Assembly (NCBI GenBank): GCA_051294375.1
Contig: CM119270.1
Span: 13,043,407 to 13,107,406, forward strand
Direction of reading: 5' to 3'
DNA: 64,000 bases
Source of the DNA: Paraspadella gotoi
Lineage: Eukaryota > Chaetognatha
Shown here: positions 41,901 through 53,426 of the stretch, in pieces
Layout: each line of letters begins with the position of its first letter
How positions within the stretch are numbered: the stretch's first letter is position 1
Translations under genes and position numbers: made by a program
The notes under the pieces: model-generated
Told to the model about the DNA's origin: nothing
Databases searched by the model: none
What the model saw: only the letters and a program-made list of their open reading frames with translations

Positions 41901-44900
41901 GTGGCGTTTAAGGGGAAGTACATGAACTGAATTTAGTTTACGCTCAATGATATATCCTCGACAGAATTTTAATAGATGAAAAGGTTGTCATTGAGGAGCT
42001 TATTCCTTTAAAAGATTCGAACGATTTTTCTTATGCTTTTCTTCACTGAAGGGGGGTGTGTAAATAAGAGTGATGAATGAGGAAGAAAAGTGGATGGAAA
42101 AGGGATTTAAAATCTGTCGACGTGAGTTTCTGACAGAATTTTAATGAACGAGTAGAAACAGGATTGTTTTAAAAGATAGCGGCTTAGCTTTTTAGGTCGA
42201 GGAGTTAAAACGTGTCTTCGTCTTAAATTAAATTGCTGGCTAAAAAAAACAGTAATAACATACATTCTGTTGCTGCCATCGATGTCTGATGTCTTTTCAG
42301 TAGAGCAAATAAATTTTAACTCTTAGCTTTGAGAACTTTGTTTACTTGAAAATTCAACTCTTGTTTAAAAGAGAATAATAAGTTCTCTTCAGAGAAGTGA
42401 TTGGAATAAAAAGAGGGTATAACTTAGGCCTGACGGGTTAAAATCATTTTGTGTGACGGTTTTCATCATTTAATAAAGCTATTCGACTGTGAAGCGCTAT
42501 TTTTCTATTTTTAAACTGAAGTAAATATTTTTGTCGGCCCGAAATAACATTCCAAAGCTTCATCAGATTTCCTCCCTCTCGTTTTTCATATGCCAGATAT
42601 TTTGATAAGCGAAGCTGTTTATGACTGGCAAGTGAAAAAAAATATGAAAGGTGATTTTGAACCTTTTTCTGTTCGTTTGGTGTGAATTACAAAAGCCGAT
42701 CCTTTTTTCGAAGCTTCAATTCTTGCCTGTTCCGACTCCTACAGTTGTTTATTAATAGGATTAAGGACCCGAATTTGGTCGAGGAAATAGAAAGAAAAAA
42801 AAACAAATAATCGGTCTTTTGAAGAAAAAAAATATTAGTAGCAATGGCTACTGTAAGGTTCTTATGTTATCTTTCTTTAGTTGAACTAGTCATAAACCAA
42901 TTTCACAATGAAATATTGTAATTAATTTTCCCTAATCGACTTCTGTTGCGGGGGTAATTACGACTCATTTCCCGTCATTTTTCTTTAAGTGACGAATGAG
43001 GTTTGAATAATTCAAGAAGGCCTTTTTGGGTAAATTTTACTTTCACCGACCGGGGTTAGCGATGGTTTAGGGGTGGGTTAGGGTTAATAGGGTTTAGGGT
43101 TAGGGAAATTAAGTAATATATTTTTTTTAATTTTAATTAAGTATTTTTAAATAGTTTTTCAAAAGACGCTAAAACCCGGTCGGCGAAAGAAAAATGTTGC
43201 CGCCTTTTTTTTCTTTCCTGTACCGTATCTCCTCCTGATGCTTGGGTGGTCGAAATAACGAATCTATAATAAATATAAATTATAAAATTAAATGTTTAAA
43301 GCACGAACAATTGAACATGGAAAGCACATTTTTCGTCTTTGATTCGAAAAGTGTTTGCTCGGTCGTGAAACCGCTAAGTCACCTGGGCGTATTTTTCATT
43401 AGATTATTTTTATCGTATCTTCATACGATTTTCAAGATTAAAGTCTGCGATAACTAATTTTTTGTGATCGATTTTTGCGTCCGCGAATAAATTCTCATCG
43501 TCGAAATTGTGACTCGATTTATTCTCACTGATTTTCGCTGTGATCGAATCTTTCACCGTGAACCGCTCCTCAAGTCTCCTCCGCCGCGACTCTCGACCTT
43601 GGAAACCCTTCCAACTCTTCCCTCCGCGCCGAACTAAGTCAGCCACGGGAAAGGGACGGGGAACGTTACGTCCCTCCGCCGACGATTTCTTCGGCAAATT
43701 CGCCCCAGTTTAGCCCCGAGTCTCTTGATTTCGCCGAAGAAATGAGTTTGACGATCGTGGGACCTTCGTTACGTCCGTCCGCCCCGCGCTCTGAATTCCC
43801 GGAACTTTTGGATCTCACTTAAAAACAATTTTTAGACTTAATAGAAATTCGAGCCCTGTTAATGGGATGTAGACGTTTTTTTGGAAGGAGAAACGAAGAA
43901 AAAAAAAGATTTTCCAAGAGTTTTAATCAAACACTGATGTAAGTCGCTCGTTGGAAATTTATTAAAAAAACAAACTAATAAAAGAAAAATGGGAAGTATG
44001 GAACCACGAAAGGAAAAATCGGAAGAGAAGGAAAAATTCGATTTGGACGACAATCTTTTGTTGCTGGGAAATTGTGGATTTTATCCTTTTGGAATTTACT
44101 TAATTGCTCTCTTCTTAATCTTCATGTGTCCGGCTCAGTACATGACCGGTGGGTGGAAGGGGGACGACGTGCTTATCGTTACGTTCGAACATAAATAAAA
44201 TTACGAGATTTTTAACCTTTGAGAGTGCAAGCAGACTTGATATTTTATTGAGATTTGATCTTAATTCTAATGACCGTTAAGTCGAACTAAAATTATTTAT
44301 AATTATATAAATATATCTAAATAAGGTGATATTTCTATTTTATAATTGTATAAACTTTAAACGAATAGTCAGCTGAATAGTTACAATTTTTTAAAGAAAT
44401 GTATAAAATAATTTCATAAATCCTCTGCTATTTTCGCTCGTTCCCCCTCTGCACAAAAAAGCTCATATCGCCTCGCTCACACCGCCTCATCACTGCAAAA
44501 TCGACAACGACAGCCTCGTTAATGAATCAATTCCATGGACGATTGTCAATGGAAAACCCCAGCTGTCTGAGTGCGAAAGATTCGCCGATATTTCTTCGCT
44601 CAGTAATCCGGGGAATAACGCCAGCACCATTCCATGCGACCGGGGATGGCATTATGTCGACGCCGTTCCTGGTTCGTTGATCTAAAAGCGTTTAATTAAT
44701 GTTTAATAATGGTTTGGATCACGACTCACGAGTATGTTCGTATCGGCTTGATACGCAGGTGAATCGATTGTTTCTGAGTGGGACCTCGTTTGCGACAAAT
44801 CATGGGTTCCGGAATTCTCCACATCCATGTTCAACGTTGGCCAGGCGTTGGGGGGACTTTTTGTTCAGCCCCTTGGCGACTTCCTCGGAAGAAGAAAAAT

Positions 44901-47900
44901 GATAGGTCCCCATGTTGCTAAGATTGCTGTTATCATACTTATTTAATCTTTTGAGATAAAAAAAAATTTTAGTTAAGTTTTTACCGAAAAACAAAACATT
45001 TTTCGGTTTCAATTTGTTCAAATTTTGCTATTTTATTATGGAAGAAACATTTTACAAGTATATTTTTTATATTAAATAAAATTATTGAAATTTAAAAGAG
45101 AAATTAAGCTCGTCCTAACATTATGGTGCTTTCTCGAAAAACAGTGGTGAGCCTGGTGGGAACCATCTTGACCGGGTTGTTCGTGGGAACCGTTGTAGAG
45201 GACGTCGTCGCCTACATCATCCTGCGCGCCATCAACGGTTTATTTTATTCCGCCTACGTCTTGATGTCCTTCGTTATTGTCATCGAAATATTCGCCGCCA
45301 AGTATAGAATGATGTACGATATGATCGCAGAAGGTAGGTCGACCGGTGAGATTTCGCCAGTAAAGTTTTATGAAATGAAATGATCTTTCCGTCAGTCGTG
45401 TGGGGCTTCGGCGCGGCGAGCATCGCTTTCTACCTCTACCTCTTTCCCCAATGGCGTCACTTCACCATCTTTATATCTGTGCCGCTCACCGTGGGCTTCA
45501 TCTTCATATTCTTCTTTCCCCCCGACACTCTGCCCTGGCTGATGGCCAACGGGCGCCAGGAGGAAGTGCGTGATTATCTCAAGAGCAAGTTCGAATCCAA
45601 AGGCCTAACCATGGTTTATTTAACGCCGGCTGAAGTGGAGGCGCGGGAACGAGAGCAGCAGGCGGGCACGGCGGCCGCGGCCGTCGATTCTCCGCGCCGC
45701 ATGATGACCAACTTTCGAGTCTTGATACAACTCGTCATTCTCGCTTTCGTTTCCCTGGTCAACTCTCTCGTCTTTTACGCCCTCTCGCTAATGTCGACTG
45801 GATTGTCCGGAGATAAGCACGTCAACCTTTTCTTAGCCGGTATCGTGGAGGTGCCGGGATACGCCCTGGCTGGCCTGTCTTTACATTTCATGGGACGTCG
45901 AGGGCCCACCTTTTTTTTCCACGTCATTGTGGGCGTCTGCTTGGCTTCCGTCGTCGCCATTAACGTCTTCGGCCCAGAGTCTCGTGGAACTGGATTGAAC
46001 GCCGTCTTTCTCATCTTCTACTTTGGCGCTAAATTTGGGTAAAAATAAAATGGTTAAACTATTCCAACTCTACGAATACGAATTGTTTTTCTTTCTTTTT
46101 CAGAATTTCCGGATCTTACGCCATCGTGTTTCTTTTCACGCCAGAGATTTTTCCGACGAACATAAGAAACACTTCGCTGGGAATCGTTGACTCAGTCGCG
46201 AGACTTGGTGAGAGAGTAGTATGGTTGTGAAACAAAAGTATTGGCTACGAATATGAAACGAATTTTCTTTTACTCCTTCCTAGGCGGCGTTTTGGCCCCC
46301 TTTTCGTCATCTCTAGCCGAAGTATACCCTTCCCTCCCCGCATTTCTCTTTTCCATATTAGCCTTCATCGCCGCAGGTCTGGTTCTTTTCCTCCCTGAGT
46401 CCCACAACCAGAAACTTCCCGACTCTCTTGCCGATCTTGAGACTCTCTACTCCGGGACGAGGTTCTGGAGCATGACTGGAAAAAGGCATCGACCCAGAAA
46501 GACTGATCCCGTAGGCGCTAACGACCGAACGGCTGAAAGCTTTTTGTAAAGCGTATTGGAGACAAATGGAAGGCCCCGGAGAGAGGGAAACCCGAAGCCC
46601 TTGGGCCGTTCGAATCGCATTTTCATTTCTTCATATCTTTTTTTTTTTAACTCTCACCCAGTATTGAGTTAAACTGAATTAAATTTATAATACCTTATTT
46701 AATATTGTTTGTTAGGCTTATTTTAATTTTAAATTGCTGTATCCTATACTGCTTTGATTTAGATTTATATGATTATGGTTAAATTTTGATTGTCACTTCA
46801 TTATTCATAGCTACATATTAGAGGCGTTACCGTTAGTTATCCAAACTAGAACTATCCTTCAGACGACCATGAACGCCATTTTGTTAACTAAATTTGTCGT
46901 ATTTTAACTAAACTATTGACTAAATTTGTTTTATGGAAAACTACATTTTTTACGGTCTATTTACATGCAGTATAGTTCTTTTAATTCTAAATTTATCAAT
47001 AAAGCAAGTGTCTGTGCACTAAAAAGTGCGTTTGGATAGTATACTTGTATTTGTGTATTTGTTTACTTTTTAAATCAACCAAAATAACATTCAGGAGGAA
47101 CGTTTGTTTCACAAGCATGGTAATTTGTAAGTATTCGGTTATTGAATCTGATTCAATGACTTTTGTTGACCGATCTTCCACCAGTTGATAATCTCCTATC
47201 ATTTGTTCCTGAATACAGGGTATCTTATTCACCTTTCTTTGTTAATCCATCCGTTCTTAAAACATGGTTAGCTTTTTGTTTTCTATCCCCCAAATGTTAT
47301 CCCTTTCAATGCATCAGGACCGATGACACAACGACCGATTTTCAGTTCCATTTTTATAAATTCTTATGATTGTTAGTTGTTCTTAAAGTATTGAAATATA
47401 ATCCCATATTGGAATTTCTAATTACTTACCTAATAAAATGATAATCTGAGAAATTTCATCACTTGAAAAAGTACAATAGGATATTTTATGAAACAAAACA
47501 CTGTAATTTTTAATAGCCAGTTAATACATGTCGTTCTCTTTGCTTCCCAAGCTAAAATCCAAAAGCAGAGCAGCTGCGTGATTGGAGAATGGAGAATGAT
47601 GAATGCAATCAATTAAGAATGATTAAAGTTAAAAATGATTACACTCTCGTCTACACCTTCCCCTGCAGTCTCTACGGCGCCAACCAGTTGGAAGTCGACT
47701 TCCGGTTTCTCCGCGATTGGCTTGACGAGAAGCTCAACTCGACGACTGTGCGTCGCGCCATCTTCGACCTTGAGGTCTTTGCTTACATACGGGGAGTTTG
47801 CGCTTGTCTCTCGCGGCAACCGCCGGCAGGGGGCGGAAGGAAAGTTTCAAGAGGCTCGCCTTCGAGACGAGAGGGTGAGTCATTGTAGTCCTGTTGAGGT

Positions 47901-48619
47901 ACAAAACAAAGGGCGCCGAGAGTAAGCCTTGATGTTTATGACGTTTTGACTCGTAGGATTGATGTCGATCTCCGGAAGAAGTCACCGCGTCTGCGTTATC
48001 GGTGATCACGTACAAGGACATATGGAGCCTCATTCTTCGCCAAAAGGTTCTTTTCTTCTCGTATTTTATTTTTCTGTAGTAGCTTTAGTTATCGAACCTT
48101 TTTCTTTTAAGGAACCACCGTGCTGGTCCCGCCCCTCGCCGATCGCTTGTCTCCCCACCTAACGAACGGTGGTGCCATCAATGTCCGAGGAACTTCGCAG
48201 CAATCATTGCTCGGCGTCGAAGAAGACTCCTCGAGCGGCGTCAGCCCAAAGCTCCAGCCAAAGGTACGTATGACCATTGGCCTACCGAAGGCTCCATATG
48301 TGTTGGAGGTGAATCCCATTCGAAAGTGGCCCTTAGGAAGCCTCTTTTATCACTCCTCGTGGATTATTCTATAAACTTAACCACACCCTTTCTTAAGCCT
48401 CGAGTGAAGACTTCTTCTTCTTACAACAACTCTGCGGTAGAAGAGGATCCCCACGCGGCCCGACAGATCGATGACGCCGACGAGGACGCCGACCTCGTCA
48501 GCTCCTTGCCAGACGCCGAGGATTGGCTAGCTCTCCGCGTCGTCGGCGGCGCCAGGAGATGGAGCCTCCCCAACTTTCCCAAACTCAAGTGTTTCTCCGC
48601 CGCCTCCTCCGCCAAATAA
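35966..48619 (+). CDS. CCDC142-like protein, very large gene hosting a nested transporter
   Basis: Twenty-seven exons join with consistent phases from ATG 35966 to TAA 48617-48619, giving about 1,342 aa. The resemblance to the coiled-coil 142 family (PF14923 type) is by eye: a helical block with LRDCVMRIQAVQSFTFYLQD and CEDLRVHVNHW, a region near WMKVFLKQKIRV, then SLYGANQLEVDFRFLRDWL and the closing EDWLALRV. Human CCDC142 is about 750 aa, so this is longer; the extra length is mostly Asp/Glu/Arg-rich linkers at 37800-39200. Function is unknown. The exon ending 41779 (phase 2) joins the exon starting 47669 across a 5.9 kb intron that contains the SLC22 gene. Every other intron is under 650 bp. 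The family name is tentative; the gene structure is firm. Confidence 0.7.
43034..43194. mobile_element. MITE-like element, family A, with telomere-like core
   Basis: About 161 bp in the large CCDC142-like intron. The left end ATTTTACTTTCACCGACCG and the right end, whose complement is ATTTTTCTTTCGCCGACCG, form inverted repeats of about 28 bp with few mismatches, extending into GGGGTTAGCG and its partner CGCTAAAACCC. The core is G-rich and repeats GGGTTAGGG/GGTTTAGGG, like (TTAGGG)n. No coding capacity. A partial copy is at 50050-50140 and an end fragment at 17147-17170. Confidence 0.75.
43562..43822 (+). other. Open frame without early start codon in the large intron
   Basis: Eighty-seven sense codons end at TAA 43820-43822. 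The frame is Ser/Pro-rich and GC-rich compared with the surrounding AT-rich intron, with a phrase such as SPQFSPESLDFAEEMSL. It could be an untranslated or alternative exon of the SLC22 or host gene, but I could not connect it by phase to either. Confidence 0.2.
43989..46549 (+). CDS. SLC22-family (organic cation/anion/carnitine) transporter, nested gene
   Basis: Seven exons (43989-44148, 44462-44671, 44759-44905, 45145-45333, 45396-46038, 46104-46207, 46284-46549) join in frame to give 572 aa, the usual SLC22 length. Landmarks: the N-terminal hydrophobic helix (FGIYLIALFLIFMC), a large extracellular loop with PPHHCKIDN and conserved cysteines, SEWDLVCDKSW before helix 2, then GDFLGRRKMI (the MFS GxxxD/RxGRR loop), PPDTLPWLMANGRQEE in the central loop, and LPES near the end. 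About 12 membrane segments are visible. The family moves organic ions across the plasma membrane; the substrate cannot be read from sequence. The gene lies wholly in an intron of the CCDC142-like gene on the same strand, with its own AATAAA at 46998. Confidence 0.92.
46998..47003 (+). promoter_or_regulatory. Polyadenylation signal for the SLC22 gene
   Basis: AATAAA lies 449 bp after the SLC22 stop, still within the host intron. If used, it would let the nested gene end before the next host exon at 47669. Confidence 0.4.
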
Positions 48620-48620
48620 A
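48615..48620 (+). promoter_or_regulatory. Polyadenylation signal overlapping the CCDC142-like stop codon
   Basis: AATAAA overlaps the TAA stop (48617-48619). Use of this signal would leave a 3' UTR of only a few tens of bases. Downstream sequence has no other close AATAAA. Confidence 0.35.
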
Positions 48621-49817
48621 GGGTGGATGGTGGAGATGCGATTAAAAATGATGGAGACTCGAAATTATAGGGGGGGCGGTTTAAGCGGTTAAGCAAAGGT
48701 TTTTAAACCTAGAAAAAAAAAGCTCTACAACCTTCAACTTAAACTTTCAAACCTGACCCAAAGCGGACGACTACGTTAACCTCTCGACGCGCCCACTTGT
48801 TACCTTTTTCGTCGAAAAAGCGATAACGATATATTATCGGTTGCATTATTTTTAATAATTGTATTATCGACAGTAAAGCACGATTCCTTAGGTAGTTGCA
48901 TAGCTAGATTTATCTTCAGACAAGAAGACCATGTTCTCAAACACGATTTTCGTCAAGTTTTAAAATGCAATCACTTCGGTTGATATTTATTTTTAATTGA
49001 TATTATTTATTTATTCATTCGACCTTATCTTATTCCAAAAGATAACAGATTTGACCGAACATTTAAACTCGTTGTGTCATTTGTCTTAATTTAAATTTTC
49101 CTTGCGAATGTTCGATTAGGTAGTTTTAAAACAATTTGCCAAATCTTTCCCAACGTTAAAGCATTTAAATAACCTTCATTCTACATTGTTCGTTGTGCTA
49201 AGATTTCGCTCTAGTCATTTTAATCACTTTTGTTAACGGCCTTAAATCGAGGAACCTCTTTTAACGACAGTTAATTAACGATTGCGATTCGTGAATTTTA
49301 AGCGGATTTTGTTATTTCCAATGGAAGTTTTTGCCTCCTTTGTGCTGTAAATCTCTCGAGTGAAGTGGATAAAAGTTTTGAATCCATTAACAAGGTCAAT
49401 GACTTCAACCACGGCTACTAGTCTTATACTAACTGAATTACTAACTAACTCTAAAAAAAAAGATTATGGCGCCAAGAAGGCAAGAAGTTTCAGCTTTTTT
49501 CGGTTAATTCCATGTCAGACAAAAACGTTCACTTGTTCGAAAAATTTTGTTACGTTTAAAATTTATTTTGTGTAAATATAACCCCACTTTTACGACGTTA
49601 AATTTTATTTCTCTTGAATTAGGGACACTGAAGAGTGAAGTTATGTTTTAAAAAAATTAACACTAATGGCGATTTTAGTAATAGTCAACTCGACAATGTT
49701 TGCCGTTTATATTTATTTGCGTATCACTTAATACGATATTAAAAAATACGAAGTTCCGTATGAAAAGTTCCATTAAAGAAGAAAGTTACAAAGAGTTGGG
49801 ATTAAGACCGAAGACGT
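48620..49817. other. Convergent spacer between CCDC142-like and ninjurin genes
   Basis: AT-rich. A TTTATT at 49712-49717 reads as AATAAA on the minus strand, 101 bp after the ninjurin stop. No exon recognised. Confidence 0.45.
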
Positions 49818-52800
49818 TCAATTGATGCCACCGATTACCATTCCCCGCCTCTGGATCATGGGTTGTTCGCCGAACGGGCCGTCCCCGTCCATATCGCCCA
49901 CGGCGTCTCCTTCGTACCCCTGCTAATACAAACAAAAGATTTCTAACGCTTTATAGTAGTTCGATTGGAAGTATTTTTTTTTTTTGCCAAGTTCAGAATT
50001 TTACTAAATCTTTCCAACTGAATTTAAAAAAAAATTCAACACTGCCTCTTATAGTTTCGCGGTTAGGGGGGTTTAGGGTTTAAGGAATTAGAAAATAAAT
50101 TTTTAAAAAAGCCATAACCCCAGTCGGCGAAAGTAAAATTTTATCTACCAATCTCTTACCGCGGAAAATTCGTTGAGGGAAGAGGGAACGAACCCGTGAC
50201 TGTATAGCTCGCCCATCTCGAAAGCGGAGACGGTGATGTTGAGCAACAGCACCAGCATAGACAATACCGCCACGGAGTTGTTGAGAATATTCGCGGATCT
50301 TTGCTTTACCTTGTCCTAAAGATAGAAATTCCATCTCTTAACCATTGGTTAATATATATCTCTAAATACAAAATGGAAAAACTGATTCTCAACAAAAATT
50401 CAACTCAAAAATTTTTAGTTGATCAATATTTTTTTTTCACCTAAACTTTCAAATTCAGCCAATCAAGCGCTCGGGCAACCAATCACCTTGATGTTCGTTT
50501 TTCCCAACCAAGCGGCAAAAGCTCCAATGATTAGCAGGAGTGAAAGACTGGCAACCAACATACTGATGAGGGGCCAGTAGAATTTGTTGTTGCTCGGCCT
50601 AAAAAATTATTCATTAACATTAACAACTTTCACAATACAAAAGGAGAGAATATTTGATTTCGATTAAAAATTGATTTCCAATTTTTTTTTTTAGTGTGGT
50701 CAATGACTGGTCATGTTGCCTCACCTTTGCAGCAAATTTTTGAGCATGAGGACATTGTTGGTGATGACGGAAATGATGAGAAGGGACGAAGCGACAGTTT
50801 TCTTTGTGGCGTAACTGTTGTAGTCGAGCTTCCGTGATGTGGATTGTACTTCACCCTGACGAGAGAAAAAATATTTGTCAAAACTCAAAAGTAAAGATTT
50901 TTTTTCTCATAGTCGAGAGAAAACATTTAACATAAAACAGTTAAGATATAACATTTTCAGGAGGATAGTTATTTTTTCGTTGAAAAAAATAATCAATGTA
51001 GACGCTCAATTCTTTTATTCATAATTGTCTCATTAAAAAAAAGGTGGCTCTGTAATAGAGCCAAACTTCGTCAATGGGTGGGTCAGAAATTTGATTTGGG
51101 AACCTTTCCAAATGAACTTCATACATTTCTGAGAAAACTTTCAATGGAGCAAAATTTTCTAAAAGGCAAGAAGCATTAGTAATTAATTTTTATATTTATT
51201 TATAGATAGGAAATGTCAAAATTTTTTTTGGATTTTTTATTTTTAAAAGCAGATTCAAATAGCTTATGAAAAGTTATCTACACAAAGTATAATTCTTTTT
51301 TCAATATTTTGATGATAAGTGGGTTAAAATTGAGAAAAACCTTAAAAAATCATCATCATCATCATCATCCGATGATTTTAGCAGTTTTTACTAATTTTTA
51401 GTAATAAAAACATCAAAGTTTTAAAAAGTTGTAATTATATTTTTTGCTTAACTTTTTAAGCTCTATCAGAATCAATAAAAAAAACTTAAAATATCCAAAA
51501 AAAATTTTTAACATTATATAGCAATATAATAATATTAATTAGCGAATTACTCATGGTTCAGAACATTTTTGCCAAAAAAATATTTTAACACAATAATTAA
51601 TACCAATAATGGATTAGTTTAATGCTGTTCCCATTAAATTTGAATTTGGTCGGCTACCGCTATCTGTAACTGTAGTTATTTAATTCATCCAATGTAGTTA
51701 ATAACCAAAAAAAATTACCTGCTCGGATGAAAACATGGTGTACGGATCAACGAGCATAGTACAAATTAGAGTCGTTATTCAACATTGTACTACTCATTTT
51801 GAGAGCGACAACGGATGTTTTGCTATAGAGTCGTAGAAGAATATGATTATGTGAAGACATAATGTTGAACACCGTACGCTTAAATTTATATGAATTACAT
51901 TTAAGCAATATTAACCGAAATATTTTGCTCCTTTCTAAAAATATATGTGTTAACCTTATAAAACGATGTTATACTTCAACATTACGACAACGGATGTTAA
52001 AATAAACATTACTTTTTCGGAGGAAAAACTCTTGGCGAGAGACGAGAATTCTGCCGAGGAGCCAGAGTCCGAGTATTTTCCGGATTTGTCACCGAGGGGA
52101 GAAAAAAAAAGAGAACTTACTTTTTTTCCCTTTTTTTTTAATCTGCCAGGGCCTGCTTTTTTTACGCATCGAAAGTAAGTTTGTCACGTTTAGAGTAAGG
52201 CCACTAAATTTATTTCGTCTTTCTCTAAACTTTGTCTCAAGACAGAGACTCAGTTTTTAAATTTTTTTAAATCAGTTAGGTTCTATAGGAAGGCGAAGGT
52301 GCGATCGAAATCTAATGATTGGAGAAAATTTTATGAACATATGGTAGAGGGTTAAAGTGAACCGCTACGACGAATTAAATGAGACAAAATATGCCAATTT
52401 TAAACCAAATACATTGCTTGTTGTAACACATTCATCGCTTGTCCCTCGTTACAGCATCGCGTCAAGGGAACAAAAACTGAAAAAGGTTTCCGCGTCGCGG
52501 CGAATTTGCGGTTCACTATTATTTTTCATTTTAATATAATTCTTTTAATTGGTTATGTTTTTAATTCTGAAAAAACTTGACAAAATTGAACAAAAGGACA
52601 CACAAAAAGGACACACAAAAAATCACGAAAAAAGTTTAGTTAATTATTAATAAAGTTAAGCAAGTAATAAATATTTTTTTATACATGTACGAACCAAAGC
52701 ACAGATTATCGTCAGTTATTCCACTCGGGGCCGAGAGTAAAAAAAAAGACGGCCGGTCTAAAATGTTTAAAAAGTGTCAAGGAATTTCGTGGATTTTTTG

Positions 52801-53426
52801 GCCGGAGACAAAACCAACGAGAAATATAACGACGGAGTGAAGTTTATGCGGAAACCAGAGGAAGTCGCTTCTCTTTTAATGTTTAATCTTTTATATATAT
52901 ATATATATATACACACTCGAGTTTTCTTTTCGTGACGATGACACGACACACAGTCAATGACTCAATCGTTAAGATTTGAATTCTGTGTACAATGTACACT
53001 GTACACTGTACATACTACATGACGGGTTTCAGAGATCGTTTCTTTCGCAAAAATTATTCGACGGATTCATGGCTTCGTACTTTTTGATCGGACTTATTAA
53101 AAATGCTTTTGAAAACAATGCTGATTAAAACCGAGATAAAAAAATCCTATTTTGACTGCACGTGAATCTTTATCTTCGCAAATGCAATAGAGAAATTTGG
53201 AGATGAGATGAGATTGAGGAACTCTATCTCATCTTTTGCAACAGTAAAGATTATTTTTCATGTCTTATGATTCAGTTTTACACCAACAACATGTCGTCAA
53301 TATATGTCTTAAACTATTCGGGAAGTACGAGCTACTTACCCTGTGCAGGTGTTGATCATGCGCGGGAGGAGGAGGAAATCGCTGCTGCTGTCGCTGCTGG
53401 TGATGATGATGATGCGAATGCTGCAT
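49818..53426 (-). CDS. Ninjurin family membrane protein with two possible first coding exons
   Basis: Minus-strand core exons are 50855-50725, 50598-50487, 50315-50160 and 49919-49818 (TGA 49820-49818). The family pattern is clear: LDYNSYATKKTVASSLL (human NxYAxKKS...), then NVLMLKNLLQR, a first membrane segment FYWPLISMLVASLSLLLIIG and a second in ANILNNSVAVLSMLVLLLNI before TVSAFE. Ninjurins are small two-helix plasma-membrane proteins; NINJ1 oligomerises to rupture membranes in lytic cell death and also serves adhesion. Two first exons fit in phase 0: 51757-51719 (MLVDPYTMFSSEQ; 179 aa total) and 53426-53340 (a His/Gln-rich MQHSHHHHHQQR start with a perfect GTAAGT donor; 195 aa total). The distal exon cannot read through the proximal one, so they look like alternatives. 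None was in the simple ORF set because the exons are short. Confidence 0.88.
50050..50140. mobile_element. Partial copy of MITE-like family A
   Basis: In the ninjurin intron between exons 50160-50315 and 49818-49919. The right end (50112-50140) carries CCCCAGTCGGCGAAAGTAAA, complementary to the family A left end, and the interior repeats GGTTAGGG/GGTTTAGGGTTT-like sequence. The left terminal repeat is missing or decayed. It ends about 20 bp from the exon 4 donor. Confidence 0.65.
51719..51757 (-). CDS. Ninjurin proximal alternative first coding exon
   Basis: ATG at 51757 begins a 13-codon exon ending CAG|GTAATT. An in-frame TGA lies 24 bp upstream of the ATG and no AG acceptor falls between, so this exon must start translation itself. 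It joins exon 50855-50725 in phase 0. Confidence 0.65.
53340..53426 (-). CDS. Ninjurin distal alternative first coding exon (His/Gln-rich)
   Basis: ATG at 53426 starts 29 codons: a polar His/Gln/Arg/Pro-rich leader ending at AGG|GTAAGTAG, a strong donor, in phase 0. Joined to the shared exon at 50855 it gives a longer cytosolic N-terminus. The assignment depends on the splice and phase match only. Confidence 0.5.

Noticed and set aside
43075-43112. Interstitial telomeric repeat
   Set aside because: The TTAGGG-like units are degenerate, and the same pattern occurs inside the second family A copy, so they are part of a transposable element and not a fusion or telomere relic.
47635-48619. Separate small gene after SLC22
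   Set aside because: Its first exon lacks a good start, and its phase and content continue the CCDC142-like protein across the large intron.
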